From contig DASYHQ010000008.1 in the NCBI GenBank assembly GCA_035998445.1, forward strand, positions 124,001 through 188,000: 64,000 nt of DNA. Direction: 5' to 3'. The translations under genes were made by a program, and so were the position numbers. Positions 45,234 to 54,151 of the stretch are shown one piece after another. The DNA comes from Tepidisphaeraceae bacterium. GTDB taxonomy: Bacteria > Planctomycetota > Phycisphaerae > Tepidisphaerales > Tepidisphaeraceae. Positions within the stretch are counted from its first letter, which is position 1; the number at the start of each line of letters is the position of its first letter. Under the pieces are notes generated by a model. The model did not search any database. It worked only from the letters and a program-made list of their open reading frames with translations, and was not told where the DNA came from.

Positions 45234-46034
45234 TTACTCCTCCGCGTCCGGCGACTCCTGCAACCGGTAACCAACACCGCGGACGGTGTGAACCATCCAG
45301 CTGGCGACACCGAGCTTCTTGCGGATGGCGGTGATGTGCACGTCGATCGCGCGATCGGTGACGAACACGTCGGTACCCATGGCCTTGTCCATCAGCTGGT
45401 CGCGCGTCAGCACGCGCCCGCGAGCGGTCACCAGGGCGCTGATGAGCTTGAACTCGGTCAGCGTCAGTTTGATGCTCTCGCCGTTCACCGTCACGTCGTG
45501 CTTGCTCGTGTCGATCGTCAGCGGCCCGGCCTTCAGGATGGCCCCCTCGGCGATCGGTTGATTGGCGGTCTCCGTCCGGCGGAAGACGGCGCTCATGCGG
45601 GCCAGGAGAATCTTCGGGCTGGCGGGCTTGGTCACGTAATCGTCTGCGCCCAGCGTGAGGCCGACGACCACGTCGGTCTCTTCCGCCTTGGCGGTCAGCA
45701 TGATGATCGGGATGCCGGCCGTGCGCGGGTCGCTCTTCAGGCGGCGCGTGACCTCGGTGCCGTCCAGGCCGGGCAGCATCAGGTCCAGCAGCAGCATGTC
45801 GGGCAGCTCGCGCTGCGCGATCTCGACGGCCTGCAGACCGTTGCCGCTGGAGAGCACGTCGTACCCGTTGCGCTGCAGGTTGTAGGTGATGAGTTCGAGG
45901 ATGTCCTTCTCGTCGTCCACGACCAGAACGGTCTTCTTGCCACTGCCGCGCGAGGCATGAGCCGATCCAACGGCCGCTGGGGCATGGGCGTTGGCGCGGG
46001 ACGGTTCGGATGGACGGGAATCGGCGCTGCGCAT
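45234..46034 (-). CDS. OmpR/PhoB family response regulator
   Basis: A 266-residue regulator. After a variable N-terminal tail of about 33 residues (MRSADSRPSEPSRANAHAPA), the receiver has VLVVDDEKDILELI with the acidic pair, MLLLDLMLPGLDG with the phospho-Asp, IIMLTAKAEETD with the Thr, and VTKPASPK with the Lys. The winged-helix DNA-binding domain follows (LTLTEFKLISALVTARGRVL, TRDQLMDKAMGTDVFVTDRA, VHITAIRKKLG, TVRGVGYRLQE). The start at 46034 has GGAG 11 bases upstream; the frame extends to 46148. It is the first gene of the pair with the PhoR-like kinase and the likely target of its phosphorylation. Confidence 0.92.
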   Translation of the reverse strand: MRSADSRPSEPSRANAHAPAAVGSAHASRGSGKKTVLVVDDEKDILELITYNLQRNGYDVLSSGNGLQAVEIAQRELPDMLLLDLMLPGLDGTEVTRRLKSDPRTAGIPIIMLTAKAEETDVVVGLTLGADDYVTKPASPKILLARMSAVFRRTETANQPIAEGAILKAGPLTIDTSKHDVTVNGESIKLTLTEFKLISALVTARGRVLTRDQLMDKAMGTDVFVTDRAIDVHITAIRKKLGVASWMVHTVRGVGYRLQESPDAEE

Positions 46035-46264
46035 CGTGGATAAGCTCCCGGAAAACCTGGGCCGGAACGAGTAGGATGGGCTGACGGTCGAACTGGTCAT
46101 CCGTGTCATGCCCGCACAGCGTCGTCGCGGGCCGCGCATCGTCAACAACTTAACAAGGGCTTAGCGCACTCTGAAGACGAGGCTTACGCGCCACCACCGG
46201 CGTTGCGGAATGTGCGGATTGTACCCTTGATCTGCCGAGATTCGCGATCAATCATTTGCAACAG

Positions 46265-46807
46265 ATGAAGATCTACACGAAAACCGGGGACGACGGAACG
46301 ACGGGCCTGATCGGTGGCGACCGCGTGCGCAAGTGCGACCCGCGCATCGAGTGCTACGGCACGGTCGATGAACTGAACGCCGCCATCGGCATGGCAATGG
46401 TGACCGCCACCGGTGAGCAACACGGTCACATGGCGGCGATCCAGAACGACCTGTTCGTCATCGGATCGCATTTGGCGATGCCGGAGGTGGGCGCCAAGTC
46501 GAGCCACCTGCCAGCGCTGGACGACGCGATCATCGCGAGGCTGGAGATGCAGATCGACGCCGCCGACGCCGCCCTGCCACCGCTGCGCAACTTCATCCTG
46601 CCCGGTGGTGGTGAGACGGCAGCCCGGCTGCACCTGGCCCGCACGATCTGCCGCCGGGCCGAGCGGCTGTTGGTCGACTTCGCGCTGGACCGCCCCGTGC
46701 CGGGATTGATCGTCACCTACATGAACCGTTTGAGCGATTGGCTGTTCGTGCAGGCCCGGCTGGCGAACCAATCGGCCGGCATCGCCGACGTGCCCTGGCG
46801 CCCGTGA
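46265..46807 (+). CDS. Cob(I)alamin adenosyltransferase, PduO type
   Basis: A 180-residue PduO-type ATP:corrinoid adenosyltransferase, which converts cob(I)alamin to coenzyme B12. Marks: IYTKTGDDGTTGLIGGDRV for ATP binding, RIECYGTVDELNAAIG, LFVIGSHLAMPE, and the corrinoid/ATP region FILPGGGETAARLHLART followed by CRRAERLLVD. The C-terminal YMNRLSDWLFVQARLAN is the last conserved helix. It is the full length for the family. The ATG at 46265 is preferred over TTG 46256. No B12-dependent enzyme is next to it, although a B12-binding radical SAM gene lies at 60.2-61.6 kb. Confidence 0.95.
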   Translation: MKIYTKTGDDGTTGLIGGDRVRKCDPRIECYGTVDELNAAIGMAMVTATGEQHGHMAAIQNDLFVIGSHLAMPEVGAKSSHLPALDDAIIARLEMQIDAADAALPPLRNFILPGGGETAARLHLARTICRRAERLLVDFALDRPVPGLIVTYMNRLSDWLFVQARLANQSAGIADVPWRP

Positions 46808-46934
46808 TCCTGTTCTAACGCTCAATTTCCTCTCACCCGTCGCCTCAGTCACGCGCATTTTCTGCCGATGGACCTAACTAGTGGCGCAATCCCGTTACCA
46901 GGGGTGCAGCCACGTTTGTTATCGGTCCTTCAGA

Positions 46935-47747
46935 ATGCAACCTGGCGATCTTTATCACCTGCTGGCCATCGTGATGTTGCTGGCGGCATCGGTCTGTGCC
47001 ATTCAGATACGAGCCCAACGCCCCGACGCCGCGGCGAAGCGGCGGGTGGACTTTTGCCTGGGGATGCTCTGCCTGATTGCATGGCTAGGCGTGGTCGCCA
47101 GCGATCTGCTGCCGTCACGATTAAGCTGGTCGGATTCGTTGCCGCTTCACATTTGCGACTTCGCCGGGATATTTGCGGCGTTGTCGTTACTGACCAACTG
47201 GCGGTGGGCGAGGTCGCTGTCGTTGTTCGTGGGCTTGGGATTGTCGGCGCTGGCGTTCGTATGGCCGGTGGTGACGAAGGGACCGTGGCGGCCAGACTAT
47301 TGGGTGTATTTCGGTGGCCACGGCGCGATCGTGCTGGCGGCGATCTACGACCTGACGGCACGCGGTTTCCGCACCACCGCGGCCGACCTGCGCGTCGCTG
47401 TCACGTCGATCCCGATCTACGCGATCATCGTTGTGCCCCTGGATGCAGGGCTGGGCGTCAACTACGGCTATCTCGGAGATGTCTCGACCAGCGCGCGGCC
47501 CATTTTCGAGGCGTTTGGGCCGTGGCCGTACCGCATTCCCTCCCTGCTGCTGGTCGCGGCGAGCATTATGTGCGGCCTGCACCTGCTGACGAAGGTACGA
47601 CGTGCCCAACCGTGGCAGACCGCCCCCGAACCGGTCACCGCGACGACCGGCCGACCCTCACGCGCGCGCTCGCCGCTACCCTACGTCGTCACAGCGCCCG
47701 GTCCCGCCTGGCGTGGCCACGGGGCTGGCGCTGATCGCCTTTCCTGA
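46935..47747 (+). CDS. YwaF/TIGR02206-like integral membrane protein
   Basis: A 270-residue membrane protein with about six hydrophobic segments. The conserved family core is SLPLHICDFAGIFAALSLLT, then PDYWVYFGGHGAIVLAAIYDL with the conserved GGHG, and LDAGLGVNYGYLG. The C-terminal tail is Arg/Pro-rich and hydrophilic. Members have no established function. A GTG at 46881 in the same frame would add 18 residues; the ATG at 46935 (MQPGDLYHLLAIVMLL) gives a natural start close to the first membrane segment. It lies between the adenosyltransferase and dxs genes in the same direction. Confidence 0.85.
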   Translation: MQPGDLYHLLAIVMLLAASVCAIQIRAQRPDAAAKRRVDFCLGMLCLIAWLGVVASDLLPSRLSWSDSLPLHICDFAGIFAALSLLTNWRWARSLSLFVGLGLSALAFVWPVVTKGPWRPDYWVYFGGHGAIVLAAIYDLTARGFRTTAADLRVAVTSIPIYAIIVVPLDAGLGVNYGYLGDVSTSARPIFEAFGPWPYRIPSLLLVAASIMCGLHLLTKVRRAQPWQTAPEPVTATTGRPSRARSPLPYVVTAPGPAWRGHGAGADRLS

Positions 47748-47917
47748 ACGCATCCAGCAGCGATAGGCGATTCCAAGGTTTACATCCGAGGTTCGCACGG
47801 CATCGGACAAACCCCGAACGCTCCCAAGTCTTGATCCACGCGCCCATTTCGTTTGCAATATCTCCTGCAACCGGAGACGGATTTCCGGCGTATGATCTCA
47901 CCAGGAGTCCCAACCGA

Positions 47918-49873
47918 ATGCCATTGCTCGACAAAGTTCACACGCCGGCGGATCTGCGGAAGCTGTCCCTCACGGAACTGCCGGTCTTGGCGAGCGAACT
48001 GCGCGAGCGCATCATCGCGGCCGTCAGCACCAACGGCGGGCATCTGGCATCGAACCTCGGCGTGGTCGAACTGACGATCGCGCTGCATTACTGCTACCAG
48101 TTCGGCCCCTATCCGACCGGCCCAGACCGGCTGCTGTTCGACGTGGGTCACCAGTGCTACCCGCACAAAATGCTCACCGGCCGGGCGAACGATTTCACGA
48201 AATTGCGAAAGAAGGGGCACGTTAGCGGGTTCCCGAACCCGGATGAAAGCCCCTACGACCTGTTCGCGGTGGGCCACGCCGGCACCGCCATCAGCACCGC
48301 CGTCGGCATGGCGCGGGGTGATGCGGCCGCGGGCAGACGCAACCACGTGGTCGCGGTGGTGGGCGACGCATCGATCGTCAACGGGTTGGCGTTCGAAGGG
48401 CTGAACAACGCCGGCACGCTCAAGCGGCAGATGCTGATCATCCTGAACGACAACGGCATGAGCATCAGCTCGCCCCAAGGCGCGTTCAGCGAGTACCTCG
48501 AGCGCGTGCGCGTCAGCACGACCTACGAAGAATTCAAGCGGTTCAGCGAAAAGCTCGTGCACGCGCTGCCGAACCCCATCGGGCACCCGATCGAGCAGGC
48601 GTGGAACGCGCTCTGTTCCGGCGTGAAGGGCGCCATGTGGGCCGGGCAGATGTTCGAGGCCATGGGCATTAAATACATGGGCCCGATCGACGGCCACGAC
48701 CTGCCGGGGCTGGTCAACTTCCTGTCCGAGATCAAGCACGTCGACAAGCCGGTGCTGCTCCACGTAAAGACCAAGAAGGGCCAGGGTTACGAGATTGCCC
48801 TGAACGAGCCGACGCGATTCCACAGCCCCGCGAGTTTCCAGGTGAACGGCTGCCGGGTGGAGATGAAGGCCGGCGGGGGCAAGTCGTGGACGACCGCGTT
48901 CGCCGACGCCATGATCGAGCTGGCCAACACCGATTCGCGCGTCGTCGCGCTGACGGCCGCCATGCCCGACGGCACGGGCATGAGCAAGTTCCAGAAGTCG
49001 CACCCGACCCGCTACATCGACACCGGCATCTGCGAATCGCATTTGGTTGCAATGGCCGCCGGCATGGCCAAGGCGGGCCAGCGACCGGTGGCGGCGATCT
49101 ATTCGACGTTCATCCAGCGGGCGTTCGACCAGGTGTGGCAGGAAGTGGTGTTGAACGGCCTGCCGGTCGTGTTCGCGATGGACCGGGCCGGCTTCGTCGG
49201 CGACGACGGGGCCGTGCATCACGGGTTCTGCGATCAATCGTTCCTGCGCCCGCTGCCTGGTATGGTCCTGATGGCGCCCAGCGACGAGGCGGAACTGAAC
49301 CGCGCCCTGCGGCTGGCCATGTCCCTCGACACCGCCAGCGCCCTGCGCTACCCGCGCGATAACGTGCCGGCGTGCAACTTCGAGGCGATCGTCGACCAGT
49401 CGCTCGCCGGCTTGGCCACCGCCGAATGGAAGCTGGGCCACAGCCGCACGCTGCGCGACTTCGACGAGCCGGATGCCACCTTGATCGTCTACGGCGCCCT
49501 GATGGAAAGCGCCCTCGCCGCCGCCGACGCGCTGCTGCTGGAGGGGTTGAACGTGCGCCTGATCGACGCGCGCTTCTGCAAGCCCTTGGACGCCGCGATG
49601 CTCTCTCGCGTCCTGCGCGACGGCCACCCGGTGCTGACGATCGAAGACCACAGCCTCCAAAACGGCTTCGGCACCGCCGTGCTCGAACACGCGATCGCGA
49701 ACCACCTGTCGACTGATTCGATCACCCGCCTCGGCATGCCCGACCGGCTAATCAGCCACGCGACGCGGCAAGAGCAGTTGACGGAGATTGGCTTGGACCC
49801 CGCGGGCATCGCCCGCAGCGTCCGTGAGGTCTTGCAGACGAGTCGCCCAGCCGCGTCACGGCTGTTCACCTGA
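47918..49873 (+). CDS. dxs: 1-deoxy-D-xylulose-5-phosphate synthase
   Basis: First enzyme of the methylerythritol phosphate isoprenoid pathway; it joins pyruvate and glyceraldehyde 3-phosphate using thiamine diphosphate. It has 651 residues, close to the usual 620-640. Marks: HLASNLGVVELTIALHYCY, FDVGHQCYPHKMLTGR, FAVGHAGTAISTAVGMA, VVGDASIVNGLAFEGLNNAG with NDNGMSIS, YMGPIDGHDL, and in the transketolase half RYIDTGICESHLVAMAAGMA, DRAGFVGDDGAVHHG and RYPRDN. The usual GDG of the cofactor loop reads GDA here. The ribosome site AGGAG is ten bases before the ATG. Confidence 0.95.
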   Translation: MPLLDKVHTPADLRKLSLTELPVLASELRERIIAAVSTNGGHLASNLGVVELTIALHYCYQFGPYPTGPDRLLFDVGHQCYPHKMLTGRANDFTKLRKKGHVSGFPNPDESPYDLFAVGHAGTAISTAVGMARGDAAAGRRNHVVAVVGDASIVNGLAFEGLNNAGTLKRQMLIILNDNGMSISSPQGAFSEYLERVRVSTTYEEFKRFSEKLVHALPNPIGHPIEQAWNALCSGVKGAMWAGQMFEAMGIKYMGPIDGHDLPGLVNFLSEIKHVDKPVLLHVKTKKGQGYEIALNEPTRFHSPASFQVNGCRVEMKAGGGKSWTTAFADAMIELANTDSRVVALTAAMPDGTGMSKFQKSHPTRYIDTGICESHLVAMAAGMAKAGQRPVAAIYSTFIQRAFDQVWQEVVLNGLPVVFAMDRAGFVGDDGAVHHGFCDQSFLRPLPGMVLMAPSDEAELNRALRLAMSLDTASALRYPRDNVPACNFEAIVDQSLAGLATAEWKLGHSRTLRDFDEPDATLIVYGALMESALAAADALLLEGLNVRLIDARFCKPLDAAMLSRVLRDGHPVLTIEDHSLQNGFGTAVLEHAIANHLSTDSITRLGMPDRLISHATRQEQLTEIGLDPAGIARSVREVLQTSRPAASRLFT

Positions 49874-50382
49874 TGCAGTATGCAGAATCCGCTGCGCCCT
49901 TCATCCGACGACAGCTTCGGTCGCAGTAGATCGGTTACCGGTTCCATACGCATCGACTCGATCCGTTTGGAAACGCTTACGCGCGATTCTCGATGAGGCT
50001 CACCTGCCACGTAACAAAGCACTCCTCAAGGGTTTCCCCGTACGATAAGTCGCGCATCTCATGGGTTACCCTCAATTTATCGCTGCCAGCGGAGTCGTCG
50101 CTGCTGCTTAGAAATGCGGCGTGAGAAAGCCAGAAACGCGTCGCATGCTAGAATGATGCGCGATGCGATGACCAGAAACTGATGCTGGGTGATTCGGCAC
50201 GTCTTTTGTTAATGAACGTTACCAGCTGCACATTGAAAATACGGTGCCTTACTCATCGAAGCCTAACACGGGCCGAAGATAAGTAGCCTGTCGAGGATCA
50301 ATAAAATACTCGCAGTGGATTGTTGAGCTGATAGCCTGAGTGAACATCTGAGAGATTGCGATGGGGCTCGCTGGAGTGATCA
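49874..50382. other. 509-base gene-free region, AT-richer than its surroundings
   Basis: No credible frame on either strand and no palindromic repeat of the families seen elsewhere. A promoter-like TAGAAT lies at about 50150. The AT content rises from 50200 to 50340, ahead of the small membrane protein gene, whose promoter is presumably here. The DNA composition differs from the flanking dxs gene. Confidence 0.4.
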
Positions 50383-50817
50383 ATGGGCATTCGTGAGTTC
50401 ACGGAGTCTCGACGGGGTAAGCAAAGTGCTGCGTTGCTGCTGGTTGTTGCGATCGGCATCCTGTTGGTGTCGATCCGGGGCAACCTGGGCCAAAGTGAGG
50501 CGGCGTCAACTTCACGGACCGGCTATTTCATCTGCACCGAGACTGGGAAGACCTTCCAGTACCAACTCAGCGAAGGTGACACGGTCCCGGTGATGTCGCC
50601 CTACAGCGGTTCGAAAACTGGAATCATGGGAGAGCTCTGTTACTGGAACGTGGACGGGTCGATTGGGGAAACTCCTACGGTCGTGTTGCACAACAGTGAC
50701 GCACGCAAAGCAGGCCCCACCTTCTGTCCCACATGTGATCGGTTGGTGGCCAAAGACAACCCGCCGCCAGTTCCGAATTATGCACCCGTTAAACGATCCG
50801 AGTATAGGGCTAACTGA
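50383..50817 (+). CDS. Membrane-anchored small protein upstream of a prepilin gene
   Basis: A 144-residue protein. It has one N-terminal membrane segment (SAALLLVVAIGILLVSI) after a basic start. The exported part has TGYFICTETGKTFQYQLSEG and later GPTFCPTCDRLVAKDNPP. The C-x-x-C pair near the C-terminus, and the single earlier Cys, could bind a metal. The repeated CTETGK and CPTCD motifs look like halves of a zinc ribbon placed outside the membrane. No known family is recognised. It is followed after 22 bases by a prepilin-like gene, and the pairing suggests joint function, perhaps in pseudopilus assembly. Confidence 0.78.
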   Translation: MGIREFTESRRGKQSAALLLVVAIGILLVSIRGNLGQSEAASTSRTGYFICTETGKTFQYQLSEGDTVPVMSPYSGSKTGIMGELCYWNVDGSIGETPTVVLHNSDARKAGPTFCPTCDRLVAKDNPPPVPNYAPVKRSEYRAN

Positions 50818-50839
50818 CGCGCAACTAAGGGACAGCAAA

Positions 50840-51925
50840 ATGAAGACTTCACTTAACGGACGAGCCGCCGGCTTCACGCTGGTAGAGTTGCTGGTCGTTA
50901 TCGGGATCATCGCACTCCTGATCTCGATCCTCCTGCCGTCATTGAACAAGGCGCGTGCCGCGGCCAACACAGTCGCATGCTTGGCAAACCTTCGATCGCT
51001 CGGCCAAGCGATGGCGATATACTCTACGGAGAACAAGGGGGCGATCCCTGGGTCGCCTCACACGACCGGACGCAACCTTTGGCGGGTGACTGGAACTGCA
51101 TATTCCAATACCTTCCTTTGGAACACGAACCCGGGCCCTGCCTTGGAGTTTTTCGATTTTTATGGTCCACTGGCATCCCTGACCGGCACCAAGCTGCCAG
51201 CTCGTACGAACAATGGGGAACGCTGGAACGACTATCGGCAGGTCAAGTCCTTTCGTTGCCCCTCAGCTGCCGACATGCTTTCGATCTCAGGTAGCGGCAC
51301 TTATGATGTCGGCGCAGGACCGGTGAACACCTACGTCAGTGCATTAAGCTTCATGCTCATGCCTTATGCCAGCATGCCCAGCGCGTCGTTCAACGGCTCA
51401 ACCAGTGACATGAACGGCCGACTCCGCATGAACGACGCGCCGTATTGGGTTCTACCGGGCGGCTATTCACCCAAAGTCAGCAAAGTCGGACCGGCTTCTC
51501 GTAAGGTTTATATTGCTGATGGGCTGCGCGTGTATCGATACAATCGTCCGCCCACCTACTACTTGTTCACCGACCAAGACTATACGAATTCGAACTTCAC
51601 GGACTACGGACCGTTCTGGGGCTTTAGTCGCTCATGGGACCGCCAGGTATATCTTGGCACCCAGAACGGCTATGACGGACGTGTCCTATCGTTCCGGCAC
51701 GGCACGACGAAATCCGGCCAGAAGGCAGGCGTATATCGTATGAATATGGTCTTCTTCGATGGTCATGCAGAGAATATGGCGGAGATGGACGCCTGCAATC
51801 CGGAAATGTGGGTGCCACGCGGTACAACAATGTCCAACACTTCTGCGGGCACGGGTGGCGTGAATTACATCGCGGCTGACGTTAAGGTTCACTATAATAT
51901 GCCAACCAACTGGACGGCCCCCTAG
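50840..51925 (+). CDS. Prepilin-like protein with N-terminal methylation domain
   Basis: A 361-residue protein. The leader MKTSLNGRAAG is followed by [20 protein letters not shown] and LPSLNKARAAANTVACLANL, the type IV prepilin signature in its planctomycete form. The C-terminal part has the variable domain ending FRHGTTKSGQKAGVYRMNMV with FFDGHAENM, the H...DGH motif of this family. It has the ribosome site AAGGGA seven bases before the ATG. The upstream part of the open frame (from 50663) is not used. It is co-transcribed with the preceding membrane protein and ends at a good terminator. Confidence 0.88.
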   Translation: MKTSLNGRAAGFTLVELLVVIGIIALLISILLPSLNKARAAANTVACLANLRSLGQAMAIYSTENKGAIPGSPHTTGRNLWRVTGTAYSNTFLWNTNPGPALEFFDFYGPLASLTGTKLPARTNNGERWNDYRQVKSFRCPSAADMLSISGSGTYDVGAGPVNTYVSALSFMLMPYASMPSASFNGSTSDMNGRLRMNDAPYWVLPGGYSPKVSKVGPASRKVYIADGLRVYRYNRPPTYYLFTDQDYTNSNFTDYGPFWGFSRSWDRQVYLGTQNGYDGRVLSFRHGTTKSGQKAGVYRMNMVFFDGHAENMAEMDACNPEMWVPRGTTMSNTSAGTGGVNYIAADVKVHYNMPTNWTAP

Positions 51926-51963
51926 TAAACAAGGGGTCGCTGCCACAACTTTTCGATCGAATC

Positions 51964-51999
51964 AAAGGTCCAGTCCGGAAGGATTGGACCTTTGCTTTT
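51964..51999 (+). terminator. Intrinsic terminator after the prepilin gene
   Basis: A 13-bp stem (AAAGGTCCAGTCC with GGATTGGACCTTT, one G-T pair) and a GGAA tetraloop, followed by GCTTTTC. It is 39 bases beyond the stop codon. Confidence 0.85.
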
Positions 52000-52033
52000 C
52001 TTCCCCTGCGGCTCCGGTACTATCTCCAGCACG

Positions 52034-53464
52034 ATGCAATCCGACACCTACGAATCCCCCCTCGCCTCCCGCAACGCCAGTCCCGAGATGCTCCGCCTCT
52101 TCTCCCCCCGCTACAAGTTCGGCCTGTGGCGGCGGCTGTGGGTGGAACTGGCTAAAGGGGAACGGGAACTGGGGCTCGAGCGCATCTCGGTTGAGGCGAT
52201 TGGCCAGATGGAGGCCCATCTCGATGACATCGACTTCGACCTGGCGGCCAAATGGGAGAAGCGGCTTCGCCATGACGTGATGGCGCACGTGCACACGTTT
52301 GAGGAAGTCGCCCCGGCGGCCAAAGGATTGATTCACCTGGGGGCCACCTCGCAGTACGTCGTGGACAACGCCGATCTCATCATCATGCGCGAGGGCCTGC
52401 GCCTGCTGGCCGGCAAGCTGGCGGCGGCGATCGATGCGCTGGCGACGTTTGCGGTGCAGTGGAAGGATTTGCCGACGCTGGGGTACACGCACTACCAGCC
52501 GGCGCAGCTGACGACCGTCGGCAAGCGGGCGACGCTGTGGGCGCAAGATCTCGTGCTGGACCTGGAGGAATTCGAACACCGCATCGAATCGCTCGCGTTC
52601 CGCGGCGTGAAGGGGACGACCGGCACGCAGGCGTCGTTTTTGTCGCTGTTCGATGGGGACCACGCCAAGTGCGATGCGCTCGATCGGCGGGTGACCGAGC
52701 GCTTCGGCTTCAAGAAGTCGTTCGACGTCACCGGGCAAACCTACCCGCGCAAGGTCGATGCGTTCATCGTCAGCGCGCTCGCCGGCGCGGCGGCCAGCGT
52801 GCACAAGTTCGCCAACGACGTTCGGCTGCTGGCGGGCATGAAGCAGGTCGAGGAACCATTCGAGGCCGAGCAGGTCGGGAGCAGCGCGATGGCGTACAAG
52901 CGCAACCCCATGCGTTGCGAACGCGCGACCGGTTTGGCGCGGTTCGTCATCACGCTGGCCAGCAGCCCGCTGCAGACTGCCGCCGAGCAGTGGTTCGAGC
53001 GCACGCTGGACGATTCGTCGAACAAACGGCTGAGCATCCCCGAGGCGTTCCTGGCGCTCGACGGCTGCCTGCAGATCGTCATCAACGTCGCGCGCGGCTT
53101 GGTCGTCTACCCGAAGACGATCGAGAACGCCGTGATGGCCGAGCTACCCTTTATGGCGACCGAAGAGATCCTGATGGCCGCGGTGCGCGCCGGTGGTGAT
53201 CGTCAGGAACTGCACGAGGTCATCCGCCAGCACTCGCAGGCCGCGGCCCAGCAGGTGAAGCAACACGGTAAGCCCAACGACCTGATGGACCGCCTAGGCA
53301 ACGAACCGGCCTTCAAGTCGATCAACCTCAGCCAAGTGCTGGCGCCGGCGGCATACGTGGGCCGGGCGCCGCAACAGGTGGAGCGGTTCGTGGAGACCGT
53401 CGTCGGTCCGATCCGCGACCGCTACCGCGCCAGCCTCGGTCAGACCCCGACGCTGAAGGTGTGA
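52034..53464 (+). CDS. purB: Adenylosuccinate lyase
   Basis: A 476-residue enzyme of the fumarase/aspartase superfamily. It cleaves adenylosuccinate and SAICAR in purine synthesis. Marks: [39 protein letters not shown] with the catalytic His, and the signature loop [20 protein letters not shown] with the Ser, Lys and Asn. The N-terminal [20 protein letters not shown] is typical of the eukaryotic-like/planctomycete branch. The ATG at 52034 is used; the open frame upstream (from 51992) reads through the preceding terminator. Downstream is a 690-base gap. Confidence 0.96.
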   Translation: MQSDTYESPLASRNASPEMLRLFSPRYKFGLWRRLWVELAKGERELGLERISVEAIGQMEAHLDDIDFDLAAKWEKRLRHDVMAHVHTFEEVAPAAKGLIHLGATSQYVVDNADLIIMREGLRLLAGKLAAAIDALATFAVQWKDLPTLGYTHYQPAQLTTVGKRATLWAQDLVLDLEEFEHRIESLAFRGVKGTTGTQASFLSLFDGDHAKCDALDRRVTERFGFKKSFDVTGQTYPRKVDAFIVSALAGAAASVHKFANDVRLLAGMKQVEEPFEAEQVGSSAMAYKRNPMRCERATGLARFVITLASSPLQTAAEQWFERTLDDSSNKRLSIPEAFLALDGCLQIVINVARGLVVYPKTIENAVMAELPFMATEEILMAAVRAGGDRQELHEVIRQHSQAAAQQVKQHGKPNDLMDRLGNEPAFKSINLSQVLAPAAYVGRAPQQVERFVETVVGPIRDRYRASLGQTPTLKV

Positions 53465-54151
53465 TGCCGGCAATGTTTGGACAATGCGGCGTGTTCGTGT
53501 GGGTTTCGGGGCATGGGAAGCTCGAATCGAAAGCAGCACGTGCAAGGCGCATGCATTTCGTAAGGAATGTTACATCCCCTGCGTATGTTCCCGCCCGATA
53601 ACTCGCGACTGTTGCACGAGATTATTTAGCATTCAATTCATCTTGCGATAGGACCGCACAAACCACCTATTTACCCAAGAAAAACAATGAATTTTGCAGT
53701 TGTTGATGGGCCAGGTTAGGGGTAGATTCCGTAGCGTTAGCCGTCAGGCTATGAAGTGGGTAGAGGCGGGTAGATCTTCATTTCGCGTTGCGATCGAAGT
53801 TTTACTTAGCATGCGTCGGAACGTTGGACGCTTGAACCGCTACGGGAATGCGGTTGGAGCGAGGTGTCGCGGTAAGGTGAGACCTACCGCACGACACATC
53901 CATTTCCGCGTGGCATGCGTAGCGTCGGCAGATGCCAGCCTCGACACGAAGCGATGGCGACTTGCGATGATGGGATATCGTCGGGGTCGCGTGTGCGTCA
54001 GTGGGTATATTCGGCCGGTTTGTTTGACCTGTCCCGAATCGTCTGACGCCATTGGCTTGTTTCGGTGAATGTATTGTAAATCGTGTTATCGATGTTCTGG
54101 TGCGACGTCCCAATGGTTGTGACGGCGCATCAGTCCGATAAAGGGGAAAAG
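53465..54151. other. 687-base gene-free region before the PEP-CTERM gene
   Basis: The open frames here have poor codon usage and no recognisable features. The part 53690-54000 contains several short local hairpins, for example TAGCC-GTCA-GGCTA near 53740 and GGTAAGGT-GAG-ACCTACC near 53870. It might encode a structured RNA or a long leader; no known riboswitch motif was recognised. AT content is higher near 53580-53690. Confidence 0.35.

Noticed and set aside
43522-46034. Naming the two-component pair phoR/phoB
   Set aside because: The domain layout fits, but there are no phosphate genes nearby and PhoR-type layouts are used for many signals, so no gene symbols were given.
47780-49705. 641-codon open frame opposite dxs
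   Set aside because: Antisense shadow of dxs; no start signal or domain.
53694-54068. 124-codon plus-strand frame in the gap before the PEP-CTERM gene
   Set aside because: Unbiased codon use, no ribosome site and no recognisable protein features.
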